Shown here: one piece after another, positions 1-7,662 of the stretch | Layout: every line of letters begins with the position of its first letter | Numbering within the stretch: the stretch's first letter is position 1 | Assembly (NCBI GenBank): GCA_024763185.1 | Contig: JANTFY010000054.1 | Coordinates: 1 to 11,230, forward strand | Origin: Gammaproteobacteria bacterium | GTDB lineage: Bacteria > Pseudomonadota > Gammaproteobacteria > GCA-001735895 | Length of the DNA stretch: 11,230 bases | Direction of reading: 5' to 3' | Position numbers and translations under genes: made by a program | The notes under the pieces: model-generated | Seen by the model: the letters and a program-made list of their open reading frames with translations, nothing else | What the model was told of the DNA's origin: nothing | The model's database searches: none

Positions 1-150
1 TACTGGAACCGTTTTGATGTGGAGTACAGTTTCAACGACGAAATGGTTGGAACCGTTGAATATAATAAATATTGGGGGGATGAGGATACTACTTTCGGCC
101 AGTTTGAAGATTCTTCGAATCTGCAGGTTGGCTTTAAGTATCTGTTCTAA
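1..150 (+). CDS. C-terminal end of an outer-membrane beta-barrel protein (partial)
   Basis: Only the last 49 codons are visible, in frame 1, ending at the TAA at 148-150; the start lies before the window. The residues alternate polar and hydrophobic, are rich in Tyr, Trp and Phe, and the protein ends in GFKYLF, with a terminal Phe. This is the typical C-terminal beta-signal read by the BAM complex in outer-membrane barrels. Genes for DUF1302-type outer-membrane proteins often sit beside RND transporters of the COG1033 type, and the next gene is such a transporter, so a DUF1302-like barrel is a plausible guess. That assignment is inference from context and a short tail. The stop is followed at once by three more in-frame TAA codons and then by a strong terminator, so this gene is probably the end of its own transcript. 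Confidence 0.6.
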   Translation, partial: YWNRFDVEYSFNDEMVGTVEYNKYWGDEDTTFGQFEDSSNLQVGFKYLF

Positions 151-170
151 TAATAATAACAAAATTTTAT

Positions 171-194
171 AGGGGGCTTTGCCCCCTTTTTTTT
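171..194 (+). terminator. Rho-independent terminator after the barrel gene
   Basis: A perfect 7-bp stem (AGGGGGC at 171-177 with GCCCCCT at 181-187) closes a 3-base TTT loop and runs into eight T residues at 187-194. It lies 21 bases after the stop codon and separates the barrel gene from the first RND gene. Confidence 0.92.
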
Positions 195-235
195 CTTAAA
201 AAGATGTTAAGTTGAAAATTGAAAGTTTATGTGCC

Positions 236-249
236 GTCTTATGTAAGAC
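236..249. promoter_or_regulatory. 14-bp perfect inverted repeat, possible operator
   Basis: GTCTTA at 236-241 and TAAGAC at 244-249 are exact reverse complements separated by TG. The site lies in the AT-rich gap between the terminator at 171-194 and the RND-1 start at 308, where the promoter of the RND cluster must be. No T-run follows it, so it is not a terminator. A dimeric repressor such as a TetR-type protein could bind such a site, but the regulator is unknown and chance cannot be excluded. I found no convincing -35/-10 pair in this gap; TTGAAA at 212-217 and at 219-224 are possible -35 elements without good partners. Confidence 0.3.
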
Positions 250-294
250 ATTTAAGTTAATTTTCTATTTTTATCTTGTTGTTGGTGATTAATT

Positions 295-299
295 GAGGG
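295..299 (+). promoter_or_regulatory. Ribosome binding site that sets the RND-1 start at GTG 308
   Basis: GAGGG at 295-299 matches the Shine-Dalgarno core and lies 8 bases before GTG at 308-310. The in-frame TTG at 293-295 overlaps this site and has no such sequence upstream, so 308 is the better start. Confidence 0.6.
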
Positions 300-307
300 T
301 CGATGTA

Positions 308-3046
308 GTGAGTAACGCAAAAACAGATCATAAATTTGCCGCCCGGTATGCTGACTGGGTCATGCGCAATCGAATTTTGGTCATACTGGTCGTACTGGTA
401 GCGACTGTTTTGGCTGCGACGCAGATCAAGTATCTCGATGTACGAAATGACCCGGATACCCTGCTGCCTGCCACCAACCGTTACGTGGCAACCAATGCCT
501 ATGGTGAACAGAAGTTCGGCATGGGTAACCTGATGGTGCTAGGGTTTATCCTCAAGGAGCCGGGTGACATCTATCAGCCCTGGTTTGTTAACCTGGTTAA
601 GGAAATCCATGAAAAGATGATTGCATTGCCTAATTCTCGAGGCAATAACTTCATGGATCTGGCGGCGCAGAAAATAAAATACATGGGCGCGGAGGATGGC
701 AGCCTGGTGTTTAAACGCCTGATCCCGACTGCCGGTATTTCCGATGATCCCGAAGTTGCCAAGGAGCAACTGGCCTTTCTCAAGGAAGGTCTTGAGACCA
801 ATCCGGTCATGGCCCCCATGTTGTTATACATGGAAGATGCCGAGGGCAATCGTTGTATTGAGTTTGACCAGGAAGGTTGTACCGCGCGTGGCACGTTTAT
901 TATCGGTGATTATGATGATGGCGTTAAGGAGGTTTACCTGCCATGGGTTTCCCAGGTCATTGAAATCGCCGATGATGTCAAGGCGCGCTACGGTGACCGT
1001 GTCGAAATACTGGTTGCGGGCGAACCTTATTTTCTTGCCTACATGCTGTATGACCTGGTCAACAAATGGTGGTTGTTTGTCATCTCCATTGTCATCGTAA
1101 TCGCTATTTTATGGTGGCAGAACAAAGGTTGGCGTGGTGCTGTTTTCCCGATGATCGGGGTATTTGCAACCATTGCGTTAACCCTCGGTTTAATGGGTTT
1201 TACCGCCTTCAAGTTAACCACCATGATGGTATTAACACCGATGTTGTTATTGGCCATCGGCACCGGGCACGCGGTTCAGGTGACCCGGCGTTACATGACC
1301 GAAATGTTGAATTCCAACGGCGATACCATGGTCGCTTCGCGGGAGGCCATTTCCCACACCATCGTCCCGGCCACCCTGGCAATCATTACCGATATGGCCG
1401 GCTTTGCCACCCTGGCCTTTATCGATATCTCGTTTTACAAGGCCTATGCCTATTTCGGCATGTTCGGTATGGCCACGCTGCTGATCACCACAACGACATT
1501 GATACCTATCCTAATGTCGTACTTTCCGCCGAAAGTGGATCCGGAAAATCAAGAGATGTTCGAACCTTCGGCATTGGAAAATGGTGCGGCCAGTTTCACC
1601 ACCAAGCTGATTATGGGTCCGGGTAAATGGGTTATCGTTTTGATGGTTGGCCTGTTGATCGCCTGGTCGGCAAAAGAAACAAAAATTCTCGAAGGAACGA
1701 TGGATGATTTAATGCCGGGTGTGGAAAAAGGTATCAATTATTCACGAGCAGCGTTTAAGGAATCGTCTATTACCATTAAGGATATCACGCGTCTCGGCGA
1801 AGTTATGCCGGGTGTCATTTCGGTCAATATCCCCTTTACCAGCAAGGAGCCCCTATCACCGATCTGTGATGATGAAGATGATGCGGGTAACCTGCTTCCG
1901 AAAGGCTGTTGGGATGAAGAGGAAAAGGGCGCTCAGGGCATCATGAACGATGCGGATGTGCTGGCGGCCATCGAAAAGTTTGAGGCATGGATGCGTTCAC
2001 ACCCCAATATCGGTTTTACCGGGTCTTATGTTCAGTACATCCGGCTGGTGAATATGTTGCTTTCATCCGAGGGTGGAACCGGGGATGACATGGGCCTGTT
2101 CCATGTGCCCGATAGCACGCTGTTAGAATCGCGCATGGATATCTATGGTGACCCGGAAGACCCCGAGTACATTCCTGATGCAAACTTCATCGTGCAGAAC
2201 TATAACGGCCTGCTGGAAGTGAATGTCAGTGACGGGGACCTGGATGCCTTTATTGATTCATCCACCTGGAATGAGGCGGTTGTCATGGGCTTTGTGAATA
2301 CCATGGATCCGGTACTGACCCATAAAGTGGTGGCGGATATCCATCAGTATTTAAAAGATCATGAAAATGATCCCGGTTTTAACAAAATCAAGTTTGGCTT
2401 TAATGTTGGCGAAACCGTGACCATGCCGGAAACCGGTGATGTCGTCACCATTACCGGTGAAGAAGGCTCCAATCTTGGATTGGGTGGTTTCCTGGGTGCC
2501 ACGGAAGCCTCGCGCGAGGTATCGGTTGATAACTGGTTGATCAGTCCGCTGCAGACCGCGCTGGTTATATTCGTCGTATCAGCCCTGATGTTTGGTTCCC
2601 TTACCGTGGCGTTTACCTTGATCATCATGCTGGCGATCACGCTGTTTGCCCAGTATGGAATGGGGGGGTACTTCACCTCGGTACAAAACTGGTCCGGTAA
2701 CCTGGCATTCCACTTGCTGGTTACCCTGAGTATCGCGATGGGCCTGGGTGTCGACTATTCCATCTACCTGATTGAACGCCTGAAAGAAGAATACCAGGAC
2801 TCAATGGGAGACTGGTCGAAGACCGTTTATGAAACGTTGCGCACCACCGGTGGCGCGATACTGGCCTCGGTGATTGTACTGCTTGGCAGCTTCATTCCAC
2901 TGGTCTCCACCCAGTTGGCAAACACCTGGGGGCTGGGCATGTATATCGGTGAGGCATTGATCATCGATGTGATAGTGGCCTTTACCTTCCTGCCAATTCT
3001 GATTTACTGGATGCGACCGGGATACATTTTTAAAGCAAAAACTTAA
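308..3046 (+). CDS. RND/MMPL-type transporter, first of two paralogues (RND-1)
   Basis: This is a 912-residue inner-membrane protein of the RND superfamily, of the predicted-exporter type (COG1033, HAE3/MMPL-like). The layout is the classic duplicated one: one helix near residues 21-39, a large periplasmic domain (about 40-250), a bundle of helices (about 251-455), a second periplasmic domain (about 456-745), and a final bundle (about 746-900). The early RNDPDTLLP motif is typical of this family. The C-terminal half has GLGVDY with Asp816-Tyr817, the usual proton-relay pair; the matching place in the N-terminal half reads AIGTGH and lacks the Asp. Each periplasmic domain has a Cys pair (183/191 and 520/534) around acidic residues. 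The start was moved from TTG 293 to GTG 308 because of the GAGGG site. RND-2, two genes on, is clearly paralogous. The cargo is unknown; a lipid or other hydrophobic compound is likely from the LolA-like neighbour. Confidence 0.9.
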   Translation: MSNAKTDHKFAARYADWVMRNRILVILVVLVATVLAATQIKYLDVRNDPDTLLPATNRYVATNAYGEQKFGMGNLMVLGFILKEPGDIYQPWFVNLVKEIHEKMIALPNSRGNNFMDLAAQKIKYMGAEDGSLVFKRLIPTAGISDDPEVAKEQLAFLKEGLETNPVMAPMLLYMEDAEGNRCIEFDQEGCTARGTFIIGDYDDGVKEVYLPWVSQVIEIADDVKARYGDRVEILVAGEPYFLAYMLYDLVNKWWLFVISIVIVIAILWWQNKGWRGAVFPMIGVFATIALTLGLMGFTAFKLTTMMVLTPMLLLAIGTGHAVQVTRRYMTEMLNSNGDTMVASREAISHTIVPATLAIITDMAGFATLAFIDISFYKAYAYFGMFGMATLLITTTTLIPILMSYFPPKVDPENQEMFEPSALENGAASFTTKLIMGPGKWVIVLMVGLLIAWSAKETKILEGTMDDLMPGVEKGINYSRAAFKESSITIKDITRLGEVMPGVISVNIPFTSKEPLSPICDDEDDAGNLLPKGCWDEEEKGAQGIMNDADVLAAIEKFEAWMRSHPNIGFTGSYVQYIRLVNMLLSSEGGTGDDMGLFHVPDSTLLESRMDIYGDPEDPEYIPDANFIVQNYNGLLEVNVSDGDLDAFIDSSTWNEAVVMGFVNTMDPVLTHKVVADIHQYLKDHENDPGFNKIKFGFNVGETVTMPETGDVVTITGEEGSNLGLGGFLGATEASREVSVDNWLISPLQTALVIFVVSALMFGSLTVAFTLIIMLAITLFAQYGMGGYFTSVQNWSGNLAFHLLVTLSIAMGLGVDYSIYLIERLKEEYQDSMGDWSKTVYETLRTTGGAILASVIVLLGSFIPLVSTQLANTWGLGMYIGEALIIDVIVAFTFLPILIYWMRPGYIFKAKT

Positions 3047-3052
3047 CCCTTG

Positions 3053-3079
3053 AGAAGCCCGGTTACTCGGGCTTCTTTA
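3053..3079 (+). terminator. Hairpin after RND-1, weak terminator or attenuator
   Basis: AGAAGCCCG at 3053-3061 pairs perfectly with CGGGCTTCT at 3068-3076 across a 6-base loop. Only a short interrupted T-run follows (TTTATT), so termination is probably partial. It lies in the 75-base gap before the LolA-like gene, for which no separate promoter is obvious. It may protect the RND-1 mRNA end or lower expression of the two downstream genes. Confidence 0.6.
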
Positions 3080-3121
3080 TTAGTGTGTTAGTTTAAATAG
3101 TGAAATCTGGAAACTGGGTGC

Positions 3122-4084
3122 ATGGTTAGAACGGGCCGTCAATTTTTCATCTTTATTGTTACGCTATTTCTGTTGTCGCCGTTGCAGGCGCAGAGAATAC
3201 TGCCTTATCCACAAGGCGAGTTAACCGCTGAGCAGATAGTTGAGCAGGTGTATGCCGTGACGCACGGTCACCTGGTGCGCAATTCCGCCAGCAAGAAAAA
3301 TAAAAAAGATATCGCGATGGTGGTCAGTCGTGCGCCGGAGGATCGAAGAAGGCCGGGGCGTCGCCCGGTCGTCAATACCTTTGAAACCTATGGCAACAGC
3401 AATCCGGTCAATTCGGATATCGATGCCATGCAGATGGCGATCATCAGATCTGGCAAGGCCAAGGGTACCGGGGTGCTGTATATCAGTTATGCCGATAAAT
3501 CCAAATCCGGCATGATGACGTTGTGGCTGCCCAGCCTGCGCAAGGCCAGGCGTATGAATGAGCCCGCACATGAAGATACCTGGGTGGGTACCAATCTGAC
3601 CTACGGTGAGCTGGTTTTAAGACGCCCTGAACATGAACACCATGAGCTGATGCCCGACGCGGTTTTCAATGATTGCCTGCTGGCAATGCAGCTTAACGAC
3701 TGGGAGGTAAACCGCTACACCAAAAAATTACCTGGTCCACAATGCGGGCACCAGGGCAAAGAGGTTTATGTCGTTAAAAGTACGACCAAGTTCAAGGAGT
3801 GGTGGTACGACTACCATATCAGTGAAATAGACAAAACAACCTTCGCCCTGTACCGCACGGTTTATTACAAGAATGACGAAAAAATAAAAACTGTTGAGGT
3901 CGACTGGCAGTCGTTGGAGCAGGAAGACCCCCGCGTGGTGTATCCCCGCTACATCTATGCGCTGACCCATACCAATGGCATGGACAGCATGATTTATGTG
4001 CCGCGCAGTACCGTCGTGTTGAACCAGAGTCTGCCGGACAGTTTCTGGTCAGAGCGGACATTGCGAAAATATGGCAAGCGCTGA
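3122..4084 (+). CDS. Secreted LolA-like protein (outer membrane lipoprotein-sorting family)
   Basis: This is a 320-residue periplasmic protein. Residues 1-23 form a signal peptide (basic start, hydrophobic core at 8-18, likely cleavage after LQA23), with no lipobox. The mature part fits the LolA-like family PF17131, often named outer membrane lipoprotein-sorting protein: a block near 132-146 (TLWLPSLRKARRM), then WVGTNLTYGEL at 154-164, which matches the family's Gly-x-x-Tyr-x-x-Leu segment, and a late strand pair around 226-262 (WWYDYHISEID, then YRTVYYKNDEK). Cys185 and Cys208 could form a disulfide. LolA-fold proteins bind acyl chains in a half-barrel and carry lipidated cargo through the periplasm. 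Placed between two RND genes, it is probably their periplasmic partner; this is inference. It is not LolA itself, which is shorter, about 200 residues. The last 14 bases overlap RND-2, suggesting coupled translation. Confidence 0.82.
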   Translation: MVRTGRQFFIFIVTLFLLSPLQAQRILPYPQGELTAEQIVEQVYAVTHGHLVRNSASKKNKKDIAMVVSRAPEDRRRPGRRPVVNTFETYGNSNPVNSDIDAMQMAIIRSGKAKGTGVLYISYADKSKSGMMTLWLPSLRKARRMNEPAHEDTWVGTNLTYGELVLRRPEHEHHELMPDAVFNDCLLAMQLNDWEVNRYTKKLPGPQCGHQGKEVYVVKSTTKFKEWWYDYHISEIDKTTFALYRTVYYKNDEKIKTVEVDWQSLEQEDPRVVYPRYIYALTHTNGMDSMIYVPRSTVVLNQSLPDSFWSERTLRKYGKR

Positions 4085-6986
4085 GCAGGAGAATCCCGAG
4101 GCAACTGCTCGCGAGGGTAATACGGCGGCCGATCGTTATGCCCGTTTTGTACTTCGCTACCGCTGGGCGGTCATAGGTTTCATCTTCTTTTTTACCCTGC
4201 TTGGCGCATGGTATATCAAGGATGTAAACCTGCGTAATGACCCGGATTCGTTGCTGCCGCTGTCCAACCGTTACATCGCCACCAACTTGTACAACGAGTA
4301 CCACTACGGTATGGGCAATATCATGGTGTGGGGGGCGAAAGTTAAACAAGGTGATATCTACCAGCCCTGGTTCATCCAGATGATGGATGAGCTGTACCAT
4401 GATGTCAGTCAGCTCGATTTTGCCAATGCCGACAATTTTATCGGTATCTCCTCTTCCAAGCTGCGCCATCTGGGTTTGACTGAAGAAGGCAGCCTCGATT
4501 TCAAGCGCCTTATCCCAGCCAGCGGCTTGTCTGATGATCCGCTGCAACAGAAACAGCAGGTCGAGTTCCTCAAAAATGGACTGCAAAAACACCCGGTACT
4601 GGAACCACTGCTGCTGTATTACGAAAATGATGCCGGGGAGCGTTGTGATCTGCTGGATGAAAACGGGGTTATCTCAAACCAGTCCATCGCCTATGCCCAT
4701 CAACAATGCACGCCGAAAGCGACCTTCATCGTGGGTGATTTTAGCAACGAGTTGAAAGAACACCACTTGGCGTGGATTGCCGCGGTTAACGACCTGTTGC
4801 GTGAATACGAACAGCGTTACGCAGACCGGGTCGAATTCCAGATATCCGGTGAACCGTATTTTCTGGCCTCGATGGTGCAGGAGGTGTGGGATAAGGCCTG
4901 GCTGTTCGGCATATCGCTGGCCATCGTTTTGCTGGTATTGTGGTATGAATTTAAGCACTGGAACTGCTCGGTGTTTCCACTGCTGGGCGTGTCCATGACC
5001 ATCGTGCTGACACTGGGCCTGATGGGGTTTACCCAGTTCAAGCTGACCACCATGATGGTGTTAACGCCGATGTTATTACTGGCTATCGGTATTGGTCACG
5101 CGATGCAGGTGACGCGTCGTTTTGTGCAGGAGTTGCACCGCACTAAAAATGCTGAAACAGCGGCCTATGAAGCAATTCGACATACCATCGTGCCGGCGTC
5201 ACTCTCCATTGGTACCGATCTGCACGGCTTTTTTGCCATCTCTTTTGTGGACATCTCGTTTTACAAGGCCTATGCCTATTTCGGTATCTTCGGCATGTCG
5301 ACGCTTATTTTGACCACGACTACGCTGATCCCATTGTTGATGACCATCGTACCGCCGAAAATGGACATTCAGGAAGAGGAAAAAAACTGGGAAAAACCCA
5401 TGGGTATGGCCATAGCGGCTTTGTTGACCAGCAAGTTCAAATGGATACCACTGGCGCTGGTGTTTGCCGTATTGTGGGTATCGGCACATTACGCGGAACT
5501 GGGACGTGGCATCAGTGCCCTGCTGGCCGGTGAGGAAGGGCGTAGTGATGTGGAAGTCGCTCGTATTCAGGATGAATTTGACATCATGCCCGGGGTGGAA
5601 AAAGGCATTCACTACCCGCGTGCGGCCTTCAAGGACCGTTACTGGCTGGGTGAGCTGATGGGTGATGAAGAGGTCCGCCCGATCAAGGACCTGAACACAT
5701 TGTCGGAGATGATGGCTGGCACCATTACCGCCAACTTGGTGATCCGCTCGAGAAAAGGGGTGCTTCCGCCCTGTGGTGAAGATTCGCGTGATGAAAACGG
5801 GGACCGGATTATCGGCCCCGATCGTTGCTATGATGAGCTCGAAGATCCTGCACAGGGCATATTCAATGATGCCGAGGTGGTAAAAGCCCTGTCAGACTTT
5901 GAAAACTGGCTGCGACAACATCCTAATGTGGGTTATTCGACCTCTTATATCCAGTTTATTAAAACCCTGAACATGATGCTGAACGCCCCCGAGGGGGAAG
6001 CACCGATGGAGCACATGAACCTGTTCGAGATTCCGGTCGAATCCCATCTGCGGGCCAACCGTTATGCCTATGAAGACCCCGAAGATCCGGAGTATCTGCC
6101 GGACCCGGACAGCACCGTGCAGCTTTACAATGCCATGCTGATCAGCAGTACCGATGCCGGTGAACTGGATAGCTTTGTCAATACGTCAACCTGGGATGAA
6201 GGGGTCATAGTCGGATTTATCAAAACGATGGACCCGGTGCAAACGCATCAGACCATTGTCGATATTCAGAATTACCTGGAGCAGCATAAATTTGATCCGG
6301 GCATGAGTGAGATTCGGGTGGGTATAGAAGCCGGCGAAAAAGTGGAGATTCAGCTGGATGACGGTGTCGGCATCATCACCACTGAGGAATCCATCACCGA
6401 TGGCAAGGCTGCTATCGGTGGCTTTCTGGGGATAACCGAAGCCACGCGCGATGTGGCCTTTGCCGAATGGCTGCATGCACCGGCGATGACCTCGGTTACC
6501 GTATTTTTAATGTCGGCCATCATGTTCCGATCCTGGACGATTGCTTTTGTGCTGATCTGCCTGTGTTATATCACGCTGATGTCACAATACGGCCTGGCCG
6601 GGTACATGACCTCGATAAAGGAATGGTCGGCCAACCTGGCCTTTCATGTTCAGGTGGCGTTGAGCATCGCCATGGGGCTGGGTATCGATTACGGGGTTTA
6701 CATGGTGTCGCGCCTGCGTGAGGAAATGCAGAAAAACGGATTGAACTGGCAGCAGGCACTGCAGGATACGCTGAGCTCGACCGGTTCGGCCATTGTTATT
6801 TCGGTTGTCGTGCTGTTGGGCAGCGTGATTCCTTTGATGAATACCATGTTGGCCAATACCTGGTCGGTGAGCCTGTATATTGCCGAAGCGCTGATACTGG
6901 ATGTGTTGACCGCACTGATGTTCCTGCCCCTGCTGATTTACTGGTTCAAACCCCGTTTTATCTTTAAAGCCAATGAAAAATGCTAA
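4071..6986 (+). CDS. RND/MMPL-type transporter, second paralogue (RND-2)
   Basis: This 971-residue inner-membrane protein is a clear paralogue of RND-1, with long shared blocks such as FKLTTMMVLTPMLLLAIG, DISFYKAYAYFG and the GGFLG(A/I)TEA segment before the second helix bundle. Helices lie near 31-49, 275-427, 455-472 and 803-957, with periplasmic domains at about 50-270 and 475-800. The C-terminal GLGIDY (Asp873-Tyr874) keeps the proton-relay pair; the N-terminal equivalent is AIGIGH, without Asp. Cys pairs occur in both periplasmic domains (192/213 and 568/586), matching those in RND-1. It is longer than RND-1 mainly through extra residues at about 476-500 and 520-540, just after the seventh helix. 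The ATG at 4071 overlaps the LolA-like gene by 14 bases and has only a weak Shine-Dalgarno, fitting translational coupling. It may form a heteromer with RND-1 or a parallel pump; the sequence does not decide. Confidence 0.9.
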   Translation: MASAEQENPEATAREGNTAADRYARFVLRYRWAVIGFIFFFTLLGAWYIKDVNLRNDPDSLLPLSNRYIATNLYNEYHYGMGNIMVWGAKVKQGDIYQPWFIQMMDELYHDVSQLDFANADNFIGISSSKLRHLGLTEEGSLDFKRLIPASGLSDDPLQQKQQVEFLKNGLQKHPVLEPLLLYYENDAGERCDLLDENGVISNQSIAYAHQQCTPKATFIVGDFSNELKEHHLAWIAAVNDLLREYEQRYADRVEFQISGEPYFLASMVQEVWDKAWLFGISLAIVLLVLWYEFKHWNCSVFPLLGVSMTIVLTLGLMGFTQFKLTTMMVLTPMLLLAIGIGHAMQVTRRFVQELHRTKNAETAAYEAIRHTIVPASLSIGTDLHGFFAISFVDISFYKAYAYFGIFGMSTLILTTTTLIPLLMTIVPPKMDIQEEEKNWEKPMGMAIAALLTSKFKWIPLALVFAVLWVSAHYAELGRGISALLAGEEGRSDVEVARIQDEFDIMPGVEKGIHYPRAAFKDRYWLGELMGDEEVRPIKDLNTLSEMMAGTITANLVIRSRKGVLPPCGEDSRDENGDRIIGPDRCYDELEDPAQGIFNDAEVVKALSDFENWLRQHPNVGYSTSYIQFIKTLNMMLNAPEGEAPMEHMNLFEIPVESHLRANRYAYEDPEDPEYLPDPDSTVQLYNAMLISSTDAGELDSFVNTSTWDEGVIVGFIKTMDPVQTHQTIVDIQNYLEQHKFDPGMSEIRVGIEAGEKVEIQLDDGVGIITTEESITDGKAAIGGFLGITEATRDVAFAEWLHAPAMTSVTVFLMSAIMFRSWTIAFVLICLCYITLMSQYGLAGYMTSIKEWSANLAFHVQVALSIAMGLGIDYGVYMVSRLREEMQKNGLNWQQALQDTLSSTGSAIVISVVVLLGSVIPLMNTMLANTWSVSLYIAEALILDVLTALMFLPLLIYWFKPRFIFKANEKC

Positions 6987-7061
6987 AACCACAGCTTAAT
7001 GTCTAAATTTTATTTTCTTAGCGGGCTCTGAGTAAAAACTGCAATATATAATAGAGAAAAG

Positions 7062-7090
7062 TTAACACATAAAGGCTTCGGTGCTATGCT
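7062..7090 (+). promoter_or_regulatory. Predicted sigma-70 promoter for the DUF302 gene
   Basis: TTAACA at 7062-7067 (one mismatch to TTGACA) is spaced 17 bases from TATGCT at 7085-7090. The -10 box has the extended TG-N motif at 7082-7084. Transcription would start near 7097, giving a leader of about 50 bases. The rest of the 161-base gap after RND-2 is AT-rich and shows no clear terminator for RND-2. Confidence 0.55.
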
Positions 7091-7147
7091 GTTCAAACAA
7101 CAATAAACAGGGTCAATCCCTCATTTAACTTAACTTAAGGTGAATTT

Positions 7148-7627
7148 ATGTTCAAAACCATAAAGATGTCAGCAATTCTGCTGTCTTTCATGCTCGTTAT
7201 GGGTGTTCAATCCGTACAGGCATCGCAAGAAATGATTATCGAAAAACAAAGCCCACTGGGATTTGAGGAAACCATTGAAAAAATTAAATCCAATGCCAAG
7301 GCATTGGGTTGGAAAGTGCCAAAATCGTGGAAGAAAAACTTTCAGAAAAACCTGATGAAAGTGACCAAGAAAGATGTCGGCAAAAACCTCGTGTTTTCCA
7401 TGTGTGAACCCTGGGAAGCGGTCAAATTACTCAAACATGATAAATATAAAAAGTTTTTTGCCATGATGCCCTGTTCTTTCGCCGTGTATGAAAAGTCCGA
7501 TGGCAAGGTGTATGCCTCCGCGATGAATATCCAGATGATGGGGCAGATGTATAAAGGTGAGAAACCGATTGAAGACCTGGTCAATAAACTGGGGCCACAG
7601 ATGGTTAAAATGATGGATTTCGAATAA
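7148..7627 (+). CDS. Secreted DUF302 family protein, Met- and Lys-rich
   Basis: This is a 159-residue protein with a signal peptide (basic start, hydrophobic core at 8-20, likely cleavage after VQA25). The mature domain fits DUF302 (PF03625): the helix GFEETIEKIKSNAKALGW at 38-55, a strand LVFSMCEPWEAVKLL at 81-95, and MPCSFAVYEKSDGKVYAS at 107-124. It is the two-Cys variant, with Cys86 and Cys109 in these strands. Met makes up about 10 percent of residues (16 of 159), clustered at 126-134 and 152-156, and Lys is abundant, so the protein is basic. The function of DUF302 is not settled; a periplasmic binding or redox role is possible. A good Shine-Dalgarno (TAAGGTGA ending at 7143) precedes the ATG, and the gene has its own promoter and terminator, so it need not belong to the RND cluster. 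Confidence 0.83.
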   Translation: MFKTIKMSAILLSFMLVMGVQSVQASQEMIIEKQSPLGFEETIEKIKSNAKALGWKVPKSWKKNFQKNLMKVTKKDVGKNLVFSMCEPWEAVKLLKHDKYKKFFAMMPCSFAVYEKSDGKVYASAMNIQMMGQMYKGEKPIEDLVNKLGPQMVKMMDFE

Positions 7628-7662
7628 ACCCAGTTATTCGTTTTTACAAAACCCGAAAAAGT

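Noticed and set aside
293..307. TTG 293 as the start of RND-1
   Set aside because: It overlaps the GAGGG ribosome site that is well placed for GTG 308, and no ribosome site lies upstream of it.
1066..1626. Open frame of 186 codons on the plus strand within RND-1
   Set aside because: It is in another frame of RND-1 and rich in His and Arg, as expected from an out-of-frame reading of membrane helices.
3819..4592. Long open frame on the minus strand (257 codons)
   Set aside because: It lies antisense to the LolA-like gene and RND-2, both of which have clear family motifs; its translation is low in recognisable structure and has no ribosome site.
7012..7037. Imperfect hairpin (CTTAG with CTGAG) after RND-2, considered as a terminator
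   Set aside because: The stem is 5 bp with a wobble pair and is followed by A residues, not T residues.
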